A DNA stretch of 64,000 bases, from positions 1 through 64,000 of the forward strand of contig JABGXW010000162.1 in the NCBI GenBank assembly GCA_018675575.1, read 5' to 3'. The notes beneath the pieces were generated by a model. It did no database searches. It was not told the origin of the DNA and was given only the letters and a program-made list of their open reading frames with translations. Of the stretch, positions 7,177 through 15,798 are shown piece after piece (positions within the stretch are counted from its first letter, which is position 1; each line of letters begins with the position of its first letter). The DNA comes from Bacteriovoracaceae bacterium. GTDB lineage: Bacteria; Bdellovibrionota; Bacteriovoracia; Bacteriovoracales; Bacteriovoracaceae. The translations under genes and the position numbers were made by a program.

Positions 7177-8200
7177 AGTATATTTTGGAAAGACAGGTGG
7201 AGAGCTCTTGAAGCTCGTCGTTCTTATTAAGAATGGATCTGAGGTTTTCGAAGCAGTAACCAATATACTTTAAGTAACGATGATCAGCTCTTGTAGAATA
7301 GATATATGCAAAACTTCCAATTGCCTTATAAACCCTTTGTATTGCTGCGTAGTCGTAGTCTCGTAAAAAGGACTCAAAGCTATAGTTTTGTGTGTTTTTT
7401 GCAGCAAACTCATTATAATAATATTTTTTCAATTCATATTTGTTAGATCTCTCAATTTTATAATAAGCATCTTCTAGCATTGACACTAGGTCGTATTGAG
7501 CAATTCCCATTCTTGCATCTTGAAAATCAATCACAACAAATTCGTTATTTATAACCATTATATTTCTGGTGTGGAAATCTCGATGAGTTAAGACTCTTTT
7601 TTGATTTGCTAAAGGCTCACATATTTTCGTAAATTCAGATCTAAGTATTCTCGCTTCATCGTCCGACAACTTATGATTAAAAAACTTCTCAATCAAGTAC
7701 TTATTCGTAAACTCGACTTCAGAATATAGCTTTTCAAAATCGAATGCTAGTTCAGAGCATTTCTTATTTTCTAAACTTGACGGTTGAATTTTATGAATAG
7801 AGATAAGGATATCTATAATTTTTGTGTAAAGCTCTAGTTCCTCATCGACAGTATTATTTTCTGCCAGGTATCTTATTAAAGTTTGATCACCAAGATCTTC
7901 CTCTAAGAAATAACCCTGTGAAGGATCATAATCATAAATTCGAGGAACTCGAACACCTTCAGACTCTAATAACTTTTGCACTTCCATAAATGGAGATAAG
8001 TGTTGCTCTTTCTCTAAAGGGTTTGCAAGACAGACAACATAAGAGCGCCCCTCACCTTCAATTCGGTAATACCGACGGGTAGAAGCATCACCTGTTAGTT
8101 TCTCAACCTCTAGATTTTTTATTTCTTCTATTTTTTTTCGTTCTATTGAATCTGCAAATAATTTTTCTACAAATAATCGTTCCGATAATTCTGGTTTCAT
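7166..8200 (-). CDS. amgK: AmgK-like anomeric amino-sugar kinase
   Basis: 344-residue aminoglycoside phosphotransferase-fold kinase. GDASTRRYYRI (37-47) is the nucleotide loop typical of AmgK. The Brenner motif is HRDFHTRN (206-213) with catalytic Asp208, and IDFQDAR (224-230) provides the metal ligand. AmgK phosphorylates MurNAc and GlcNAc at the anomeric carbon, and MurU then activates the product to UDP-sugar. It overlaps the upstream lipoprotein gene by four bases (ATGA) and the downstream murU start by 11, so all three are coupled. Recycled wall sugars could come from its own envelope or, in a predator, from prey (inference). Confidence 0.8.
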   Translation of the reverse strand: MKPELSERLFVEKLFADSIERKKIEEIKNLEVEKLTGDASTRRYYRIEGEGRSYVVCLANPLEKEQHLSPFMEVQKLLESEGVRVPRIYDYDPSQGYFLEEDLGDQTLIRYLAENNTVDEELELYTKIIDILISIHKIQPSSLENKKCSELAFDFEKLYSEVEFTNKYLIEKFFNHKLSDDEARILRSEFTKICEPLANQKRVLTHRDFHTRNIMVINNEFVVIDFQDARMGIAQYDLVSMLEDAYYKIERSNKYELKKYYYNEFAAKNTQNYSFESFLRDYDYAAIQRVYKAIGSFAYIYSTRADHRYLKYIGYCFENLRSILNKNDELQELSTCLSKIYYEY

Positions 8201-8991
8201 GATCCAATTCTCCCAACCTCATTTACAAAATGATAAAAGGATTTGGATGAGTTAGAAGGCTGCCTAGACCTATTCATTTTTTCAACAATGCCCTGCTTAA
8301 CAACGAAGTTCTTGAATAAAAATTCTTCTTTTGATATTTTCTTGCTAGAGCCCAGTTGGAACATAAAATCTAATGTGTTCTTATTTTGCGTTTGTAACCA
8401 ATTCAAATATGCTGAAGAGTCATAACCTGCTCTTCCTAAAACATAATAAGTCCATTTGTTAACTTCCATTTTTATTTTGAGAGGTAAACGAGTAAGAGAA
8501 AGCATCTTTTCGGTACTCAGAAATCCTATAGGAACAACTGCTTTTTTTAAATAAATATTTCTTTGAGATTTAACAATCTCATGTGAGAGCGCAGCAACAA
8601 GAAGATGTTCATTTTTTAAAAACTTCTTCACTAGACTTGAGGACAAAAAGAATTGTGAACCTGGCAGTGAAAAATAAAATGGTGTCTTATTTTTAATAAT
8701 ATAAAACTTAGGACTTAGATTATACTCTAAGATCAACTCACTATGCTCTACTATTCTGTGATAAATTGATGTCAAATAATGACGACTTCTTCCGGAAATT
8801 CTTATCGTTTGAATTCCTGGCGAATTTATATATTCACCACTGAGAAATGCAAGTTGGGCCATGTAATCTTGATTTTCATACTTAACGATTTTCTTATTAT
8901 ATGGATTATTGATCAAATGATTGGCCCATTGTTTCATCGTAGAGCAAGAAATCATTAGGGTTGATAAGATTAGATATGACCATATTTTCAT
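8197..8991 (-). CDS. M48-like lipoprotein with degenerate HExxH
   Basis: 264 residues. Lipobox LMISC with Cys16 predicts an envelope lipoprotein. The segment around 103-145 follows the M48 (BepA/LoiP-like) pattern, hydrophobic strand plus a NEHLLVAALSHEI helix, but the zinc motif reads H137-E-I-V-K141: the second His is Lys. Protease activity is therefore doubtful; the family assignment is from pattern only. It leads the operon with amgK and murU, which hints at a role near peptidoglycan turnover. The ATG at 8991 has no Shine-Dalgarno and lies 6 bases after an extended -10 box. Confidence 0.65.
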   Translation of the reverse strand: MKIWSYLILSTLMISCSTMKQWANHLINNPYNKKIVKYENQDYMAQLAFLSGEYINSPGIQTIRISGRSRHYLTSIYHRIVEHSELILEYNLSPKFYIIKNKTPFYFSLPGSQFFLSSSLVKKFLKNEHLLVAALSHEIVKSQRNIYLKKAVVPIGFLSTEKMLSLTRLPLKIKMEVNKWTYYVLGRAGYDSSAYLNWLQTQNKNTLDFMFQLGSSKKISKEEFLFKNFVVKQGIVEKMNRSRQPSNSSKSFYHFVNEVGRIGS

Positions 8992-8997
8992 TTTTTT

Positions 8998-9006
8998 ATT
9001 GTAGCA
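8998..9006 (-). promoter_or_regulatory. Extended -10 promoter of the M48-like/amgK/murU operon (leaderless)
   Basis: Read on the minus strand, TGC TACAAT is an extended -10 element. Six bases (8992-8997) separate it from the ATG at 8991. No clear -35 box is present, as is common for extended -10 promoters. Confidence 0.5.
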
Positions 9007-9061
9007 TGTTTTTCGGAGATTTTGAGGGGCTCTGCATAGTGCAAGTCTTAACCTAAACTAA

Positions 9062-9086
9062 AAGCCCTCTTATAAATAGAGGGCTT
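9062..9086 (-). terminator. Terminator of the LysM lipoprotein gene
   Basis: AAGCCCTCT (9062-9070), 7-base loop, AGAGGGCTT (9078-9086). On the minus strand the stem is followed by TTTTAGTTTA. It sits 24 bases beyond the stop of the LysM gene. Confidence 0.85.
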
Positions 9087-9109
9087 ATATTTTCCAAGAA
9101 TTTTTTGTT

Positions 9110-9730
9110 TTATTCAGAAGCAAGATCTCTACTTGGGATGTAATAAAGTGTAAATCCTGCAAAAATAAGATTCGGATTTTTGATCATTGGTCTATTATTA
9201 TCATAGATTGATTTCCACTTGGCCGAACTTCCGTACTTGTCATTTGATATTGTTCCTAGAGTATCTCCATTTATAATTGTATATGGGTTACCCTTTGGTT
9301 CCCAAGAAAATTTTTCAGCTGGCTCAGTAAAGTTTAACACCTGCCCTTCTGAGATTCTTACGATATTTCCATTTTGACTCGATAAATCGGCCCATTTTGA
9401 GTAGTCACCGTAAATCTTAAAGGCGATCCACATTAATGTGTCTCCTGATTTAACTGTATATGTTCCATTTGCTCCTGCATCCATTGATGGGGCTTCTGAA
9501 ATTGTTGGAGAATCTTCAATAGATGGCCCTTCATTGTCTGAATCTGAACTTTCTTCAGTTACTAATTCGTCGTCGACTGTAAGGTCTTCGTCTTCAGAAT
9601 CAACAATAAAATCAGAATCTAATTCTACTGTTTCATCGTCTCCATTTTCATCGGTATCTGTCTTTTTATTTCCTGAACATGACACTAAGGTCAGTAGTAA
9701 AATAATAGACACGTACTTTAACCATTTCAT
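9110..9730 (-). CDS. LysM-domain lipoprotein
   Basis: 206 residues. Leader ends in lipobox LVSC with Cys18. A very acidic Asp/Glu/Ser-rich linker (about 24-75) is followed by two LysM modules: YTVKSGDTLMWIAFKIYG (from 91) and YTIINGDTLGTISNDKYG (from 150). LysM modules bind GlcNAc in peptidoglycan, so this should be an envelope protein tethered to the lipid and holding on to the wall. No catalytic domain is present. AGGAG lies before the ATG, and it is transcribed alone, with a clear terminator. The acidic linker may act as a spacer or keep the protein off anionic membrane. Confidence 0.88.
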   Translation of the reverse strand: MKWLKYVSIILLLTLVSCSGNKKTDTDENGDDETVELDSDFIVDSEDEDLTVDDELVTEESSDSDNEGPSIEDSPTISEAPSMDAGANGTYTVKSGDTLMWIAFKIYGDYSKWADLSSQNGNIVRISEGQVLNFTEPAEKFSWEPKGNPYTIINGDTLGTISNDKYGSSAKWKSIYDNNRPMIKNPNLIFAGFTLYYIPSRDLASE

Positions 9731-9835
9731 TCAATACTCCTTGGAATAATATTTTCAAATTATTACCTACATATCGGTACTATTTTTCAGGTATTTAGCA
9801 TTTGTTATTATTTTAAAGTAAAAACTCAAGTTCTC

Positions 9836-9846
9836 AACACGTGGCA
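9836..9846 (+). promoter_or_regulatory. 11-bp motif shared with the sigma-54 promoter at 15799
   Basis: AACACGTGGCA. The same 11 bases occur on the minus strand at 15810-15820, upstream of another envelope gene, and in both places CACATT follows 8-9 bases later. Here the -12 GC of a sigma-54 promoter is not conserved (CA instead). Confidence 0.4.
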
Positions 9847-9889
9847 GAAATGTACACATTCCCGAGCAAAGCGGACAAGTTTTCCATTC

Positions 9890-9919
9890 TAGACTTTATG
9901 CACATTAATTCGGTAGAAT
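9890..9919 (+). promoter_or_regulatory. Promoter of the outer-membrane protein gene at 9926 (leaderless)
   Basis: TAGACT (9890-9895), 18-base spacer, TAGAAT (9914-9919). Six bases then precede the ATG at 9926, and no Shine-Dalgarno is visible. Confidence 0.55.
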
Positions 9920-9925
9920 ATTAAA

Positions 9926-10909
9926 ATGAAACATATGAATCAAGTTTTCATCATTCTCATACTAATCTTTTTCTCTCAGGTAATGGCGCAAGAATCCGTG
10001 GTAGACCAGTTCACAGAGAATAGTAATTCTGAGCTAGCTCCTTCTTTAGCTATAGAGAAAATTGAAAGAATTTCTCCATCTAATAGAATTTTTGTTATTA
10101 CAAATTCCAATAATGCCTTTGATAAGGGTGACTATATTTCCATCCTCAGTAATTCCAATCTTGCTTCGCGTGCATTAGTGGCAAAAACTACCGATGGGGG
10201 TCTCGCTGGCATAAAAATCCTGAAAATTTACAGCCTATCACAATGGAAAAAGCTGAAAAAAGGCTCTACAATTCAGATTATTCGAGGTGATGACAGCTAT
10301 TATCGTCAAAAGAAAAAGAAACTTACTGAAAAAGATAATGAATCCATTGTCAAAGGAGCTGAAGATCTTTTTGATAAAACAACCTTTCTCGAAGACGATT
10401 TAAATCTTGAGGAAAAATCAAATAGAATCATCAAACAAGATAATATTGTCTGCCTAAGTTATGGTGAAGTAGAATCTATTGATAATGACAGTTCAGCCCA
10501 GGGCTACACTCAGCTCAATGTAAGCTGGGCTTATCAAATTGAAGACAATATTTGGGGAGAATTTAGTTATGGTCAAAATATTATTGCTGATTTCCCAAAC
10601 CCAGGCCTTGAGACCAAACTAACCAATTTGAGTTTCAAGGCAAAATACATTATTCAAGCACCATTTTTCTCATACGTAATGCCTTATGTTGGCTATCAAA
10701 TCCTTGGTTCCGAAAGTCCGGGTGCAGGTACTCCAGATATTAATAATCCAGGCCTAGATTTGGAAGCAGAGCTGCAATTAGTAGAAGATATGAAAAAAAG
10801 CTCTGTTATTTTTGGTATTACTGTTTTAAAAAGACTTGTACCGGGCTGGTTTATAAGGGCCGATCTGGGTAGCGATATTATTTCATTGGGATTTGGACTT
10901 GAATTCTAG
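9926..10909 (+). CDS. Predicted outer-membrane beta-barrel protein
   Basis: 327 residues. Sec signal peptide with cleavage after VMAQ (about residue 22). A periplasmic or linker segment (about 23-165) contains a Lys-rich stretch YRQKKKKLTEKDNES. The C-terminal half has alternating strands with aromatic girdles (YTQLNVSWAYQI, WGEFSYGQNI, FSYVMPYVGYQIL) and ends in GLEF, whose terminal Phe is the usual barrel signature. Function is unknown. The next gene, a small lipoprotein, begins inside its 3' end, and folK follows. It appears to be expressed from a leaderless promoter. Full topology cannot be judged by eye. Confidence 0.75.
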   Translation: MKHMNQVFIILILIFFSQVMAQESVVDQFTENSNSELAPSLAIEKIERISPSNRIFVITNSNNAFDKGDYISILSNSNLASRALVAKTTDGGLAGIKILKIYSLSQWKKLKKGSTIQIIRGDDSYYRQKKKKLTEKDNESIVKGAEDLFDKTTFLEDDLNLEEKSNRIIKQDNIVCLSYGEVESIDNDSSAQGYTQLNVSWAYQIEDNIWGEFSYGQNIIADFPNPGLETKLTNLSFKAKYIIQAPFFSYVMPYVGYQILGSESPGAGTPDINNPGLDLEAELQLVEDMKKSSVIFGITVLKRLVPGWFIRADLGSDIISLGFGLEF

Positions 10910-11081
10910 GAAAATTTCTTTTTTTTTACTCTTGATCTCACTGCTATTCAGCTCGGGTTGCGGTGTTAAGTCCTACCCCACAGCACCAGAGGGCACAGGT
11001 ATTCCATCCTATCTTAATCAGTTTTTGGAGTTTGAAGAACAAAAGCTCGATAAAGCTAAGAAAAATAAGAATAATAAATGA
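10893..11081 (+). CDS. Small predicted lipoprotein
   Basis: 62 residues from TTG at 10893 (or TTG at 10899). A hydrophobic leader ends in FSSGC, a lipobox with Cys at about 23, leaving about 40 mature residues that end in a Lys-rich KKNKNNK tail. The start lies inside the last codons of the outer-membrane protein gene (17-base overlap) and its stop overlaps the folK start by four bases, so it is translated as part of that unit. Role unknown. It resembles LptM-type short lipoproteins (LPTAPEGTG-like stretch after the Cys), but this is only a resemblance. Confidence 0.6.
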   Translation: MDLNSRKISFFLLLISLLFSSGCGVKSYPTAPEGTGIPSYLNQFLEFEEQKLDKAKKNKNNK

Positions 11082-11536
11082 GTCTTATCATCGCAACTGG
11101 TAGCAACCAGGGAAATTGTGAAGAAAACTTACAAAATGCACAAGCTGTATTAGAAACTCATTTCAAACTCATTAAATCCAGTAGAGTTTATTCTAGCAAG
11201 GCCGTTGATTATTGTGACCAACCATTTTTCCTCAATCAAGTCCACGAATTTGAAATTCCTAAAAAAGCTCCTGCTGAGATAATGACTCTCCTATTATCTA
11301 TAGAACGAAGCCTTGGAAGAGAGCGTAAACTTGAAAAGGGCCCTAGAATAATTGACCTAGATATCTTATTCTTTGGAAATCTAATTAGTGACACAGAACA
11401 TCTAAACCTGCCCCATCCACGACTCTTTGAAAGAAGTTTTGTATTACGTCCACTTAGTGAACTTCCCTATTATAAAGTTTTAGAACAACAGTTTAAGTTT
11501 AATTTCAACTTTGAGATTGATGCCAGCCCGATTTAA
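11078..11536 (+). CDS. folK: 2-amino-4-hydroxy-6-hydroxymethyldihydropteridine pyrophosphokinase
   Basis: 152 residues, the usual size for HPPK, which transfers pyrophosphate from ATP to 6-hydroxymethyl-dihydropterin in folate synthesis. The N-terminus IIATGSNQGNCEENL replaces the usual LGSNLG loop. The family signature is KGPRIIDLDILFFG, with the two Asp that bind magnesium, followed by LPHPRLFERSFVLRPL. The start overlaps the upstream lipoprotein stop by four bases. No folP or folB is next to it. Cytoplasmic. Confidence 0.95.
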   Translation: MSLIIATGSNQGNCEENLQNAQAVLETHFKLIKSSRVYSSKAVDYCDQPFFLNQVHEFEIPKKAPAEIMTLLLSIERSLGRERKLEKGPRIIDLDILFFGNLISDTEHLNLPHPRLFERSFVLRPLSELPYYKVLEQQFKFNFNFEIDASPI

Positions 11537-11569
11537 ATCATTTTTATCCAATTACCGACTCAGTCCATA

Positions 11570-11598
11570 TTGACCCACAATCAAGTAATTCCTATAAT
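11570..11598 (+). promoter_or_regulatory. Strong sigma-70-type promoter of acd-etfBA
   Basis: TTGACC (11570-11575), 17-base spacer, TATAAT (11593-11598). A leader of about 17 bases then carries AAGGA before the ATG at 11622. Confidence 0.85.
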
Positions 11599-11621
11599 GA
11601 TCAACAATCAAGGATTTTATA

Positions 11622-12767
11622 ATGATGAACTTTGAATATACCATTGAACAAAAAGAAATTCGTGAAATGGCGATGAAGTTTGCGCGCAATGAAATGATGA
11701 CTGTTGCTACAGAGTTTGATTTGAGCGGTGAATTTCCTAAAAGTCTTTTTGAAAAAGCGTGGAGTCATGGTCTCATTAATACCTGCATTCCAGAAGAATA
11801 TGGTGGCGTTGGATTTAGTGCCGTCGATTCTGTCATCATTTCTGAATGTTTATCTTATGGTTGCATGGGAATGAATTCTTCTATCATGTCCAACGACCTT
11901 GCATTGTTGCCAATAGTAATCGGTGGAACGCATGAGCAAAAAGAGAAGTTCTTAAGGCCTTTTACTGAATCTTATAAAATCGCGTCTTTTTGTTTAACCG
12001 AACCTGGGAATGGTTCAGATGCAGCTGGAATTAAAACAACAATTAAAAAAGATGGTGACGACTTTATTGTAAATGGTGAGAAGATGTGGATCACCAATGC
12101 TGGATTTGCAGACCTTTTTATTCTCTATGGAACTTCAGATCCGTCGTTAAAACATAAAGGAATTACTACCATTATCATTGACCCTAAAACAGAAGGGATA
12201 GTCATAGGAAAATCTGAAAAGAAAATGGGGCATCGCTGTTCAGACACAAGAGGAATCACTTTTAACAATGTGAGAGTTCCTAAAGAAAATATCATTGGTA
12301 AAGTTGGTGATGGCTGGGCAATTGCTATGAAAACTTTAGACCATAGCCGTCCATTAGTTGCTGCCTCTGCATTAGGCGGAGCTCAATGTGCCCTAGACCA
12401 TTCTGTAAATTATGCAAAAGAACGAGTTCAATTTAATACGGCGATTGCAAATCATCAGGCTATTCAGTTTATGATTTCAAATATGGTGATAAAAGTTGAA
12501 GCCTCGCGCCTACTAGTCACTAAGGCAGCATGGCTTTTAGACAAAGGTGAATCTAATACTAAAGTAGCCTCATCAGCAAAAGCATTTGCAGCTGATGCTT
12601 GTATGGAAATTTGTACTGATGCTGTTCAGATTTATGGTGGTTACGGATATAGTGTTGAATACCCAGTAGAAAAATTAATGAGAGATGCTAAGCTTATTCA
12701 AATTTATGAAGGCACATCCCAAATTCAAAGAATAGTAATAGCAAAAGAAATATTTTCAAGGAGTTAA
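11622..12767 (+). CDS. Acyl-CoA dehydrogenase (short/medium-chain type)
   Basis: 381 residues, FAD flavoprotein that oxidises acyl-CoA to trans-2-enoyl-CoA in beta-oxidation and passes electrons to ETF. The FAD/substrate segment FCLTEPGNGSDAAGIKTT, the WITNAG motif and the C-terminal LMRDAKLIQIYEGTSQIQR are standard; the catalytic base is Glu363 in IYEGTSQ, the medium/short-chain position. Two bases later etfB starts and etfA follows, giving an enzyme-plus-electron-acceptor operon under one strong promoter. Exact chain length preference or a branched-chain substrate cannot be settled from sequence. Confidence 0.95.
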   Translation: MMNFEYTIEQKEIREMAMKFARNEMMTVATEFDLSGEFPKSLFEKAWSHGLINTCIPEEYGGVGFSAVDSVIISECLSYGCMGMNSSIMSNDLALLPIVIGGTHEQKEKFLRPFTESYKIASFCLTEPGNGSDAAGIKTTIKKDGDDFIVNGEKMWITNAGFADLFILYGTSDPSLKHKGITTIIIDPKTEGIVIGKSEKKMGHRCSDTRGITFNNVRVPKENIIGKVGDGWAIAMKTLDHSRPLVAASALGGAQCALDHSVNYAKERVQFNTAIANHQAIQFMISNMVIKVEASRLLVTKAAWLLDKGESNTKVASSAKAFAADACMEICTDAVQIYGGYGYSVEYPVEKLMRDAKLIQIYEGTSQIQRIVIAKEIFSRS

Positions 12768-12769
12768 AT

Positions 12770-13558
12770 TTGAATATTTTTGTATGTATTAAACAAGTTC
12801 CAGACACTGAAACAAAGGTTACACCAAACTCAGATGGAACATATATTGAAACAAGTTCTATTAAATGGATTATGAATCCTTATGACGAATACGCAGTTGA
12901 ACAAGCGCTGCTTCATAAAGCAGCCAACACTGGATCAACAATTACTGTTGTTAGAGTTGGTGCTGTCAAGGATACTGAAGTCTTAAGAACTGCTTTAGCT
13001 ATGGGTGTTGATGAAGCTATCTTGGTAGATGCCCCTGATAATTTAGATTCTTATCAAACAGCTAAGGCCATTAAAGGCGCGATTGAAAAATCTGGCAAAA
13101 CAGCTGATTTAATCCTTACTGGAAAGCAGGCCATCGATGATGACTGTCTTCAAGTTCCTCAACTTTTAGCTCAATTGATGGAACTTCCTTCTATTTCTGT
13201 GGTTGTTGGATTTGAGGGTACAGGATCTGATCTAACTCTAAGAAGAGAAGTAGAAGGCGGGGCTATTGAAGTTTATAAAACGTCAGGTCCTTGTGTTGTT
13301 GCTTGTAATAAAGGATTAAATAGTCCTCGTTATGCAAGTCTTCCTGGAATTATGAAGGCCAAGAAAAAGCCACTCGCAATTCATTCATTAACCGATATTG
13401 GTGTGAATCAGGATGATGTAAGAGTTAAATATTCAAACTTTGTTTTACCTCCTGAAAAACCTGCAGGTAAGAAGTTTGAAGCTATGGAGGAAGGTCAACA
13501 GGCCGCAGTTGTTGCTGAAGTTGTTGGTCTTTTAAGAACGGAAGCGAAGGTTTTATAA
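12770..13558 (+). CDS. etfB: Electron transfer flavoprotein beta subunit
   Basis: 262 residues from TTG at 12770, with AGGAG six bases upstream. Shows the ETF-beta start CIKQVPDTETKV, the adenine-nucleotide-binding PYDEYAVEQAL region and LTGKQAIDDDCLQVPQLLAQ, and GLNSPRYASLPGIMKAKKKP near the C-terminus, the family signature region. With etfA it forms the heterodimer that carries FAD and AMP and takes electrons from the acyl-CoA dehydrogenase encoded just upstream. Eleven bases separate it from etfA. Confidence 0.96.
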   Translation: MNIFVCIKQVPDTETKVTPNSDGTYIETSSIKWIMNPYDEYAVEQALLHKAANTGSTITVVRVGAVKDTEVLRTALAMGVDEAILVDAPDNLDSYQTAKAIKGAIEKSGKTADLILTGKQAIDDDCLQVPQLLAQLMELPSISVVVGFEGTGSDLTLRREVEGGAIEVYKTSGPCVVACNKGLNSPRYASLPGIMKAKKKPLAIHSLTDIGVNQDDVRVKYSNFVLPPEKPAGKKFEAMEEGQQAAVVAEVVGLLRTEAKVL

Positions 13559-13569
13559 GGAAAAGTATT

Positions 13570-14529
13570 ATGGCAAACGTATTAGTTTTTACAGAAACTC
13601 AGGGTGAACATGTTAAGTCTGTCACACTTGAAATATTAGGAAAATTAGCAGGACATAATGTCGATGTCGCTTGTGTTGGGTCTTTATCAGATATTGCCAC
13701 GGCAGATTTAGCAAAATATGGTGCTGGAAATATTCACAGCCTTACAGGTGACAAATTAGATAAGTATTCACCTGAAGGATATTCAAATGCACTTCATGGA
13801 TTTATCGCCGATAAATCATATGATTATGTTTTTGCAGGATCAACCTCATTAGCAAAAGACCTCATGCCAAGACTAGCTGGTACATTTAATGCTGGAATGG
13901 CGTCTGAAGTAATCAATTTTGCTTTTGAAGGTGATAACTTTCATGGAACCAGACCTCTCTTTGCAGGAAAATGTTTAGCAAAAGTTGAACTTGTAGGCCC
14001 CAAACCACATTTTGTAACAGTTAGACCCAACGCTCTCGGATTACCAAAGTCACCTACAGCTGGAGCTGGAACAAAAGCTCTTGTTGCGGTTTCTGCGGGG
14101 GAGATTACCGCTGTTATTCAAGAGATCATTAAAGGTGCTTCTGAGAAGTTAGATCTAACAGAGGCAAATATTATTGTTTCTGGTGGACGAGCAATGAAAA
14201 ATGAAGACAACTTCAAAATTCTACACGAGATGGCAGATGTCTTAGGCGCAACAGTCGGAGCTTCAAGGGCAGCTGTAGACTCTGGTTACGCCGCTCATTC
14301 AATGCAAGTAGGGCAAACAGGTAAGACTGTTTCCCCTACTCTTTACATTGCTTGTGGAATCTCTGGCGCTATTCAACATTTAGCAGGAATGAGAACATCT
14401 AAAGTCATTGTAGCGATCAATACTGATCCAGATGCTCCTATCTTCACTAAGGCAGATTATGGAATTGTTGGGGATTTATTTCAAATTGTTCCAATTCTTA
14501 CTCAAGAATTTAAAAAGCTTCTAAATTAA
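13570..14529 (+). CDS. etfA: Electron transfer flavoprotein alpha subunit
   Basis: 319 residues. The C-terminal FAD domain is clear: IIVSGGRAMKNEDNF, GASRAAVDSGYA, VGQTGKTVSPTLYIACGIS and AINTDPDAPIFTKADYGIVGD. Together with EtfB it passes electrons from acyl-CoA dehydrogenase to ETF-quinone oxidoreductase, which is not in the window. It ends 12 bases from the convergent gene at 14542 with no clear terminator between. AAGGAAAAG precedes the ATG. Confidence 0.96.
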   Translation: MANVLVFTETQGEHVKSVTLEILGKLAGHNVDVACVGSLSDIATADLAKYGAGNIHSLTGDKLDKYSPEGYSNALHGFIADKSYDYVFAGSTSLAKDLMPRLAGTFNAGMASEVINFAFEGDNFHGTRPLFAGKCLAKVELVGPKPHFVTVRPNALGLPKSPTAGAGTKALVAVSAGEITAVIQEIIKGASEKLDLTEANIIVSGGRAMKNEDNFKILHEMADVLGATVGASRAAVDSGYAAHSMQVGQTGKTVSPTLYIACGISGAIQHLAGMRTSKVIVAINTDPDAPIFTKADYGIVGDLFQIVPILTQEFKKLLN

Positions 14530-14541
14530 GAGTGTACGGCA

Positions 14542-15747
14542 TTATTTGATTGAGGCTGGTCTTCTATTTGATGTTGATCGGCCCTTTGCAAAGTTAAATC
14601 CTGACTTTTTAACCTTTAGAACCATTTCTTCTTTTGTTTCAATTTCTTCTATATTTTCTTTTAATTCTTTTTCGTAGTCTTCATACTTTTTTCTTTCTTG
14701 TGACACATCTTCCCTAATTTCGATTTCCTGAGGAGAAGCATTAGCTTCTTTTTCCTCGTCTATCTCTTCCTGCTTAACCATCTTATCGTATTCAATTTTT
14801 TCTTGAATTTCCAACAAGTTATCATATTCTTCTTGTGTCACAAAGTTAAGCATTGCACCTGCAAAGACTCCTGTTGCGAATCGTATTCTATAACCGTCCT
14901 TTCCATTATTAGTTATGATTCCGCTTATAACTTGATCATCTGCCTCAAAGCTAAACTGTCCACCCGTATTGATTTGTATAAAAGGAACACTTAGAGATAG
15001 TTCTTTATTCGATCCTTTATGAATTGTGATTTCAAGGCTTTCGATATTTCCACCAAGCAATGAAACTGAACCTGATATCTTTTCTCCCATCAGGACATCT
15101 TTATTTTGCTTAGGATCTAAAGCTCTTTCTAAAACAAGATCAACATCTCTATTAAGATTCACTCCACCTTTCGATTTAACTATTTTCTTAGGAGCGACTT
15201 TCTTTTTAACCAAGGCACTAGACCTAGAGGCGACATCTACTTTTCTTATTTTTGGTGCTCTTTTATATCTCTTTGCTTCTATAATTTCATAACCCTTACT
15301 CATTGATCTAAACAAAGCGATTCTTGTTCCCGATTCATGTAAAAGTGAAATATCAAAATCAAGACCCCTATCTCCATCAATTCTAACTAAGCTTGTAGCA
15401 ATCATTTCTAGAGTTACTTCAATAACAAGTCCTTTATCTTTATTTCTATTTTGATCGTAAACAATGGACTCATCGGTATTATATATTTTAGTAATTCTCC
15501 AATCGCCATCAATACTTAGTTTATTTTTCACATTGAATGCTATGTATTGTGCTGAAGCAAGTTCGCTTTCTGCCGATGCAACGATACGGTTTGAAGAATC
15601 TTCACTATAGGCTTCTGTTATAATTTCATTATTAAACATGAAGTCGTTTGAATTAAAACGAAGATCAGAGAAAGTACCCGCTACTGCTACGGAGATCATT
15701 GCTCCGAGAATTAGTAAGAATTTGGTTGATGTATTTTCTGCACTCAT
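14542..15747 (-). CDS. Secreted or membrane-anchored protein with C-terminal coiled coil, sigma-54-dependent (predicted)
   Basis: 401 residues counted from ATG 15747, chosen because GGAG lies nine bases upstream; an in-frame TTG at 15777 would add ten residues. One hydrophobic segment (FLLILGAMISVAVAG, about 10-24) is a signal peptide or anchor. The middle (about 60-290) is beta-rich with a Lys-rich hinge VKKKVAPKKIVKSKG; the last 110 residues are strongly charged heptad-like sequence (EEIDEEKEANASPQEIEI). I do not recognise the family. A sigma-54 consensus promoter sits at 15799-15814. Convergent with etfA. Confidence 0.7.
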   Translation of the reverse strand: MSAENTSTKFLLILGAMISVAVAGTFSDLRFNSNDFMFNNEIITEAYSEDSSNRIVASAESELASAQYIAFNVKNKLSIDGDWRITKIYNTDESIVYDQNRNKDKGLVIEVTLEMIATSLVRIDGDRGLDFDISLLHESGTRIALFRSMSKGYEIIEAKRYKRAPKIRKVDVASRSSALVKKKVAPKKIVKSKGGVNLNRDVDLVLERALDPKQNKDVLMGEKISGSVSLLGGNIESLEITIHKGSNKELSLSVPFIQINTGGQFSFEADDQVISGIITNNGKDGYRIRFATGVFAGAMLNFVTQEEYDNLLEIQEKIEYDKMVKQEEIDEEKEANASPQEIEIREDVSQERKKYEDYEKELKENIEEIETKEEMVLKVKKSGFNFAKGRSTSNRRPASIK

Positions 15748-15798
15748 TTTTACTTGCTCCGTATAATTCTTGTTCAACTGACTGTACGGGGTTTAATG

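Noticed and set aside
7177-7263. N-terminal extension of the MurU-like protein to 7263
   Set aside because: The extra 29 residues do not fit the nucleotidyltransferase fold and lie inside amgK; ATG 7176 matches the family start.
9836-9860. Second sigma-54 promoter at 9841
   Set aside because: It shares TGGCA with the 15799 site, but the -12 element lacks the nearly invariant GC (CA instead), and a sigma-70 type leaderless promoter lies nearer the gene.
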